DNA of 64,000 nt, taken from Allobosea psychrotolerans. Its GTDB lineage: Bacteria; Pseudomonadota; Alphaproteobacteria; Rhizobiales; Beijerinckiaceae. The stretch is from positions 1 to 64,000 of the forward strand of contig NZ_PQFZ01000019.1 in assembly GCF_002917105.1 (NCBI RefSeq). Reading direction: 5' to 3'. Position 1 is the stretch's first letter, and each line of letters begins with the position of its first letter. The position numbers were made by a program, and so were the translations under genes. The notes beneath the pieces are model-generated. The model did no database searches. It worked only from the letters and a program-made list of their open reading frames with translations, and was not told where the DNA came from. Positions 63,770-64,000 of this stretch are shown one piece after another.

Positions 63770-64000
63770 TCAACCTCGTCCGACGTGACAAGCTCTTGGA
63801 ATCGTGACCTGGCAGCCGAACTCGGCCGCGGAGGCCGAGAACCAGGACCAGAAACTGCCCGCCATGCTGCGCGCGACCATGAACTCGAAAACTGCTCCAT
63901 TAGGGCCGTCCTCGGCCCGCCAGAGATGCACGCCGATATGGGCGATGCTTGTCAAGGCCGCGCTGCCGACCGGAAAGGCGGATGGATGCAGGTCGATCAT
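63770..64000 (-). CDS. Hypothetical ORF at the right edge (possibly partial)
   Basis: This 76-codon frame begins with ATG exactly at the window edge and may continue beyond it. No family is recognisable; it is rich in tryptophan and has no signal peptide. I list it because its codon bias is like neighbouring genes and no competing gene covers the region, but support is weak. Confidence 0.35.
   Translation of the reverse strand: MIDLHPSAFPVGSAALTSIAHIGVHLWRAEDGPNGAVFEFMVARSMAGSFWSWFSASAAEFGCQVTIPRACHVGRG

Overview
The window is high-GC DNA with alphaproteobacterial content, most like a member of the Hyphomicrobiales; I would guess a Bosea-like genus. Support comes from an Irr-type Fur regulator beside fabA-fabB-fabI, a DUF3303 gene inside the fatty-acid cluster, M48/LemA and dipeptide-transporter genes of rhizobial type, and several families of intergenic palindromes common in this order. 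The genus is inference. No rRNA, tRNA, CRISPR array, transposase or integrase was recognised.

Layout. (1) 1-16.2 kb is core and housekeeping: a truncated chemotaxis receptor, an NDUFA9-like protein, an HAD phosphatase, a 2-hydroxyacid dehydrogenase, an SH3 protein, irr, a LysE exporter, the unsaturated fatty-acid cluster fabA-fabB-(DUF3303)-fabI, argG, a DsbA-like isomerase, an M48 protease and LemA. (2) 16.3-52.9 kb is a large surface-polysaccharide locus. (3) 53.1-64 kb returns to general metabolism: glutamine-dependent NAD synthetase, UDP-glucose dehydrogenase, a four-gene peptide ABC importer, purU and an edge ORF.

The polysaccharide locus contains an ABC-type exporter pair (Wzm/Wzt-like, without the usual Wzt C-terminal glycan-binding domain) and at least five nucleotide-sugar branches: GDP-fucose (gmd, fcl); a probable GDP-perosamine to N-formyl sugar branch (DegT aminotransferase and formyltransferase); a CDP-6-deoxyhexose branch (rfbF, rfbG) followed by a TylCIII-like C-methyltransferase and a 3,5-epimerase homologue; dTDP-L-rhamnose (rfbB, C, D, A); and UDP-glucuronate (ugd) outside the main block. 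Around these are at least eight glycosyltransferase-type proteins and six methyltransferase modules. Several are multidomain fusions: FkbM-GT2-methyltransferase, GT11-like fucosyltransferase-GT4, methyltransferase-GT2, and GT2 with a second GT-like half. The likely product is a heavily modified heteropolysaccharide (fucose, rhamnose, a formamido sugar, a branched or methylated deoxysugar). No initiating phosphoglycosyltransferase, Wzx or Wzy was recognised, so chain initiation must be encoded elsewhere.

The most unusual content is the fusion enzymes and the CDP-sugar/C-methyl branch joined by stop-start overlaps to the FkbM-GT2-methyltransferase gene. Base composition is patchy inside the locus, with AT-richer stretches at about 22.84-22.99 kb and 42.0-42.6 kb, consistent with assembly by transfer. 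Functional names are from motif reading alone; no database search was possible. Start codons were chosen from ribosome-binding sites and family lengths where these could be judged.
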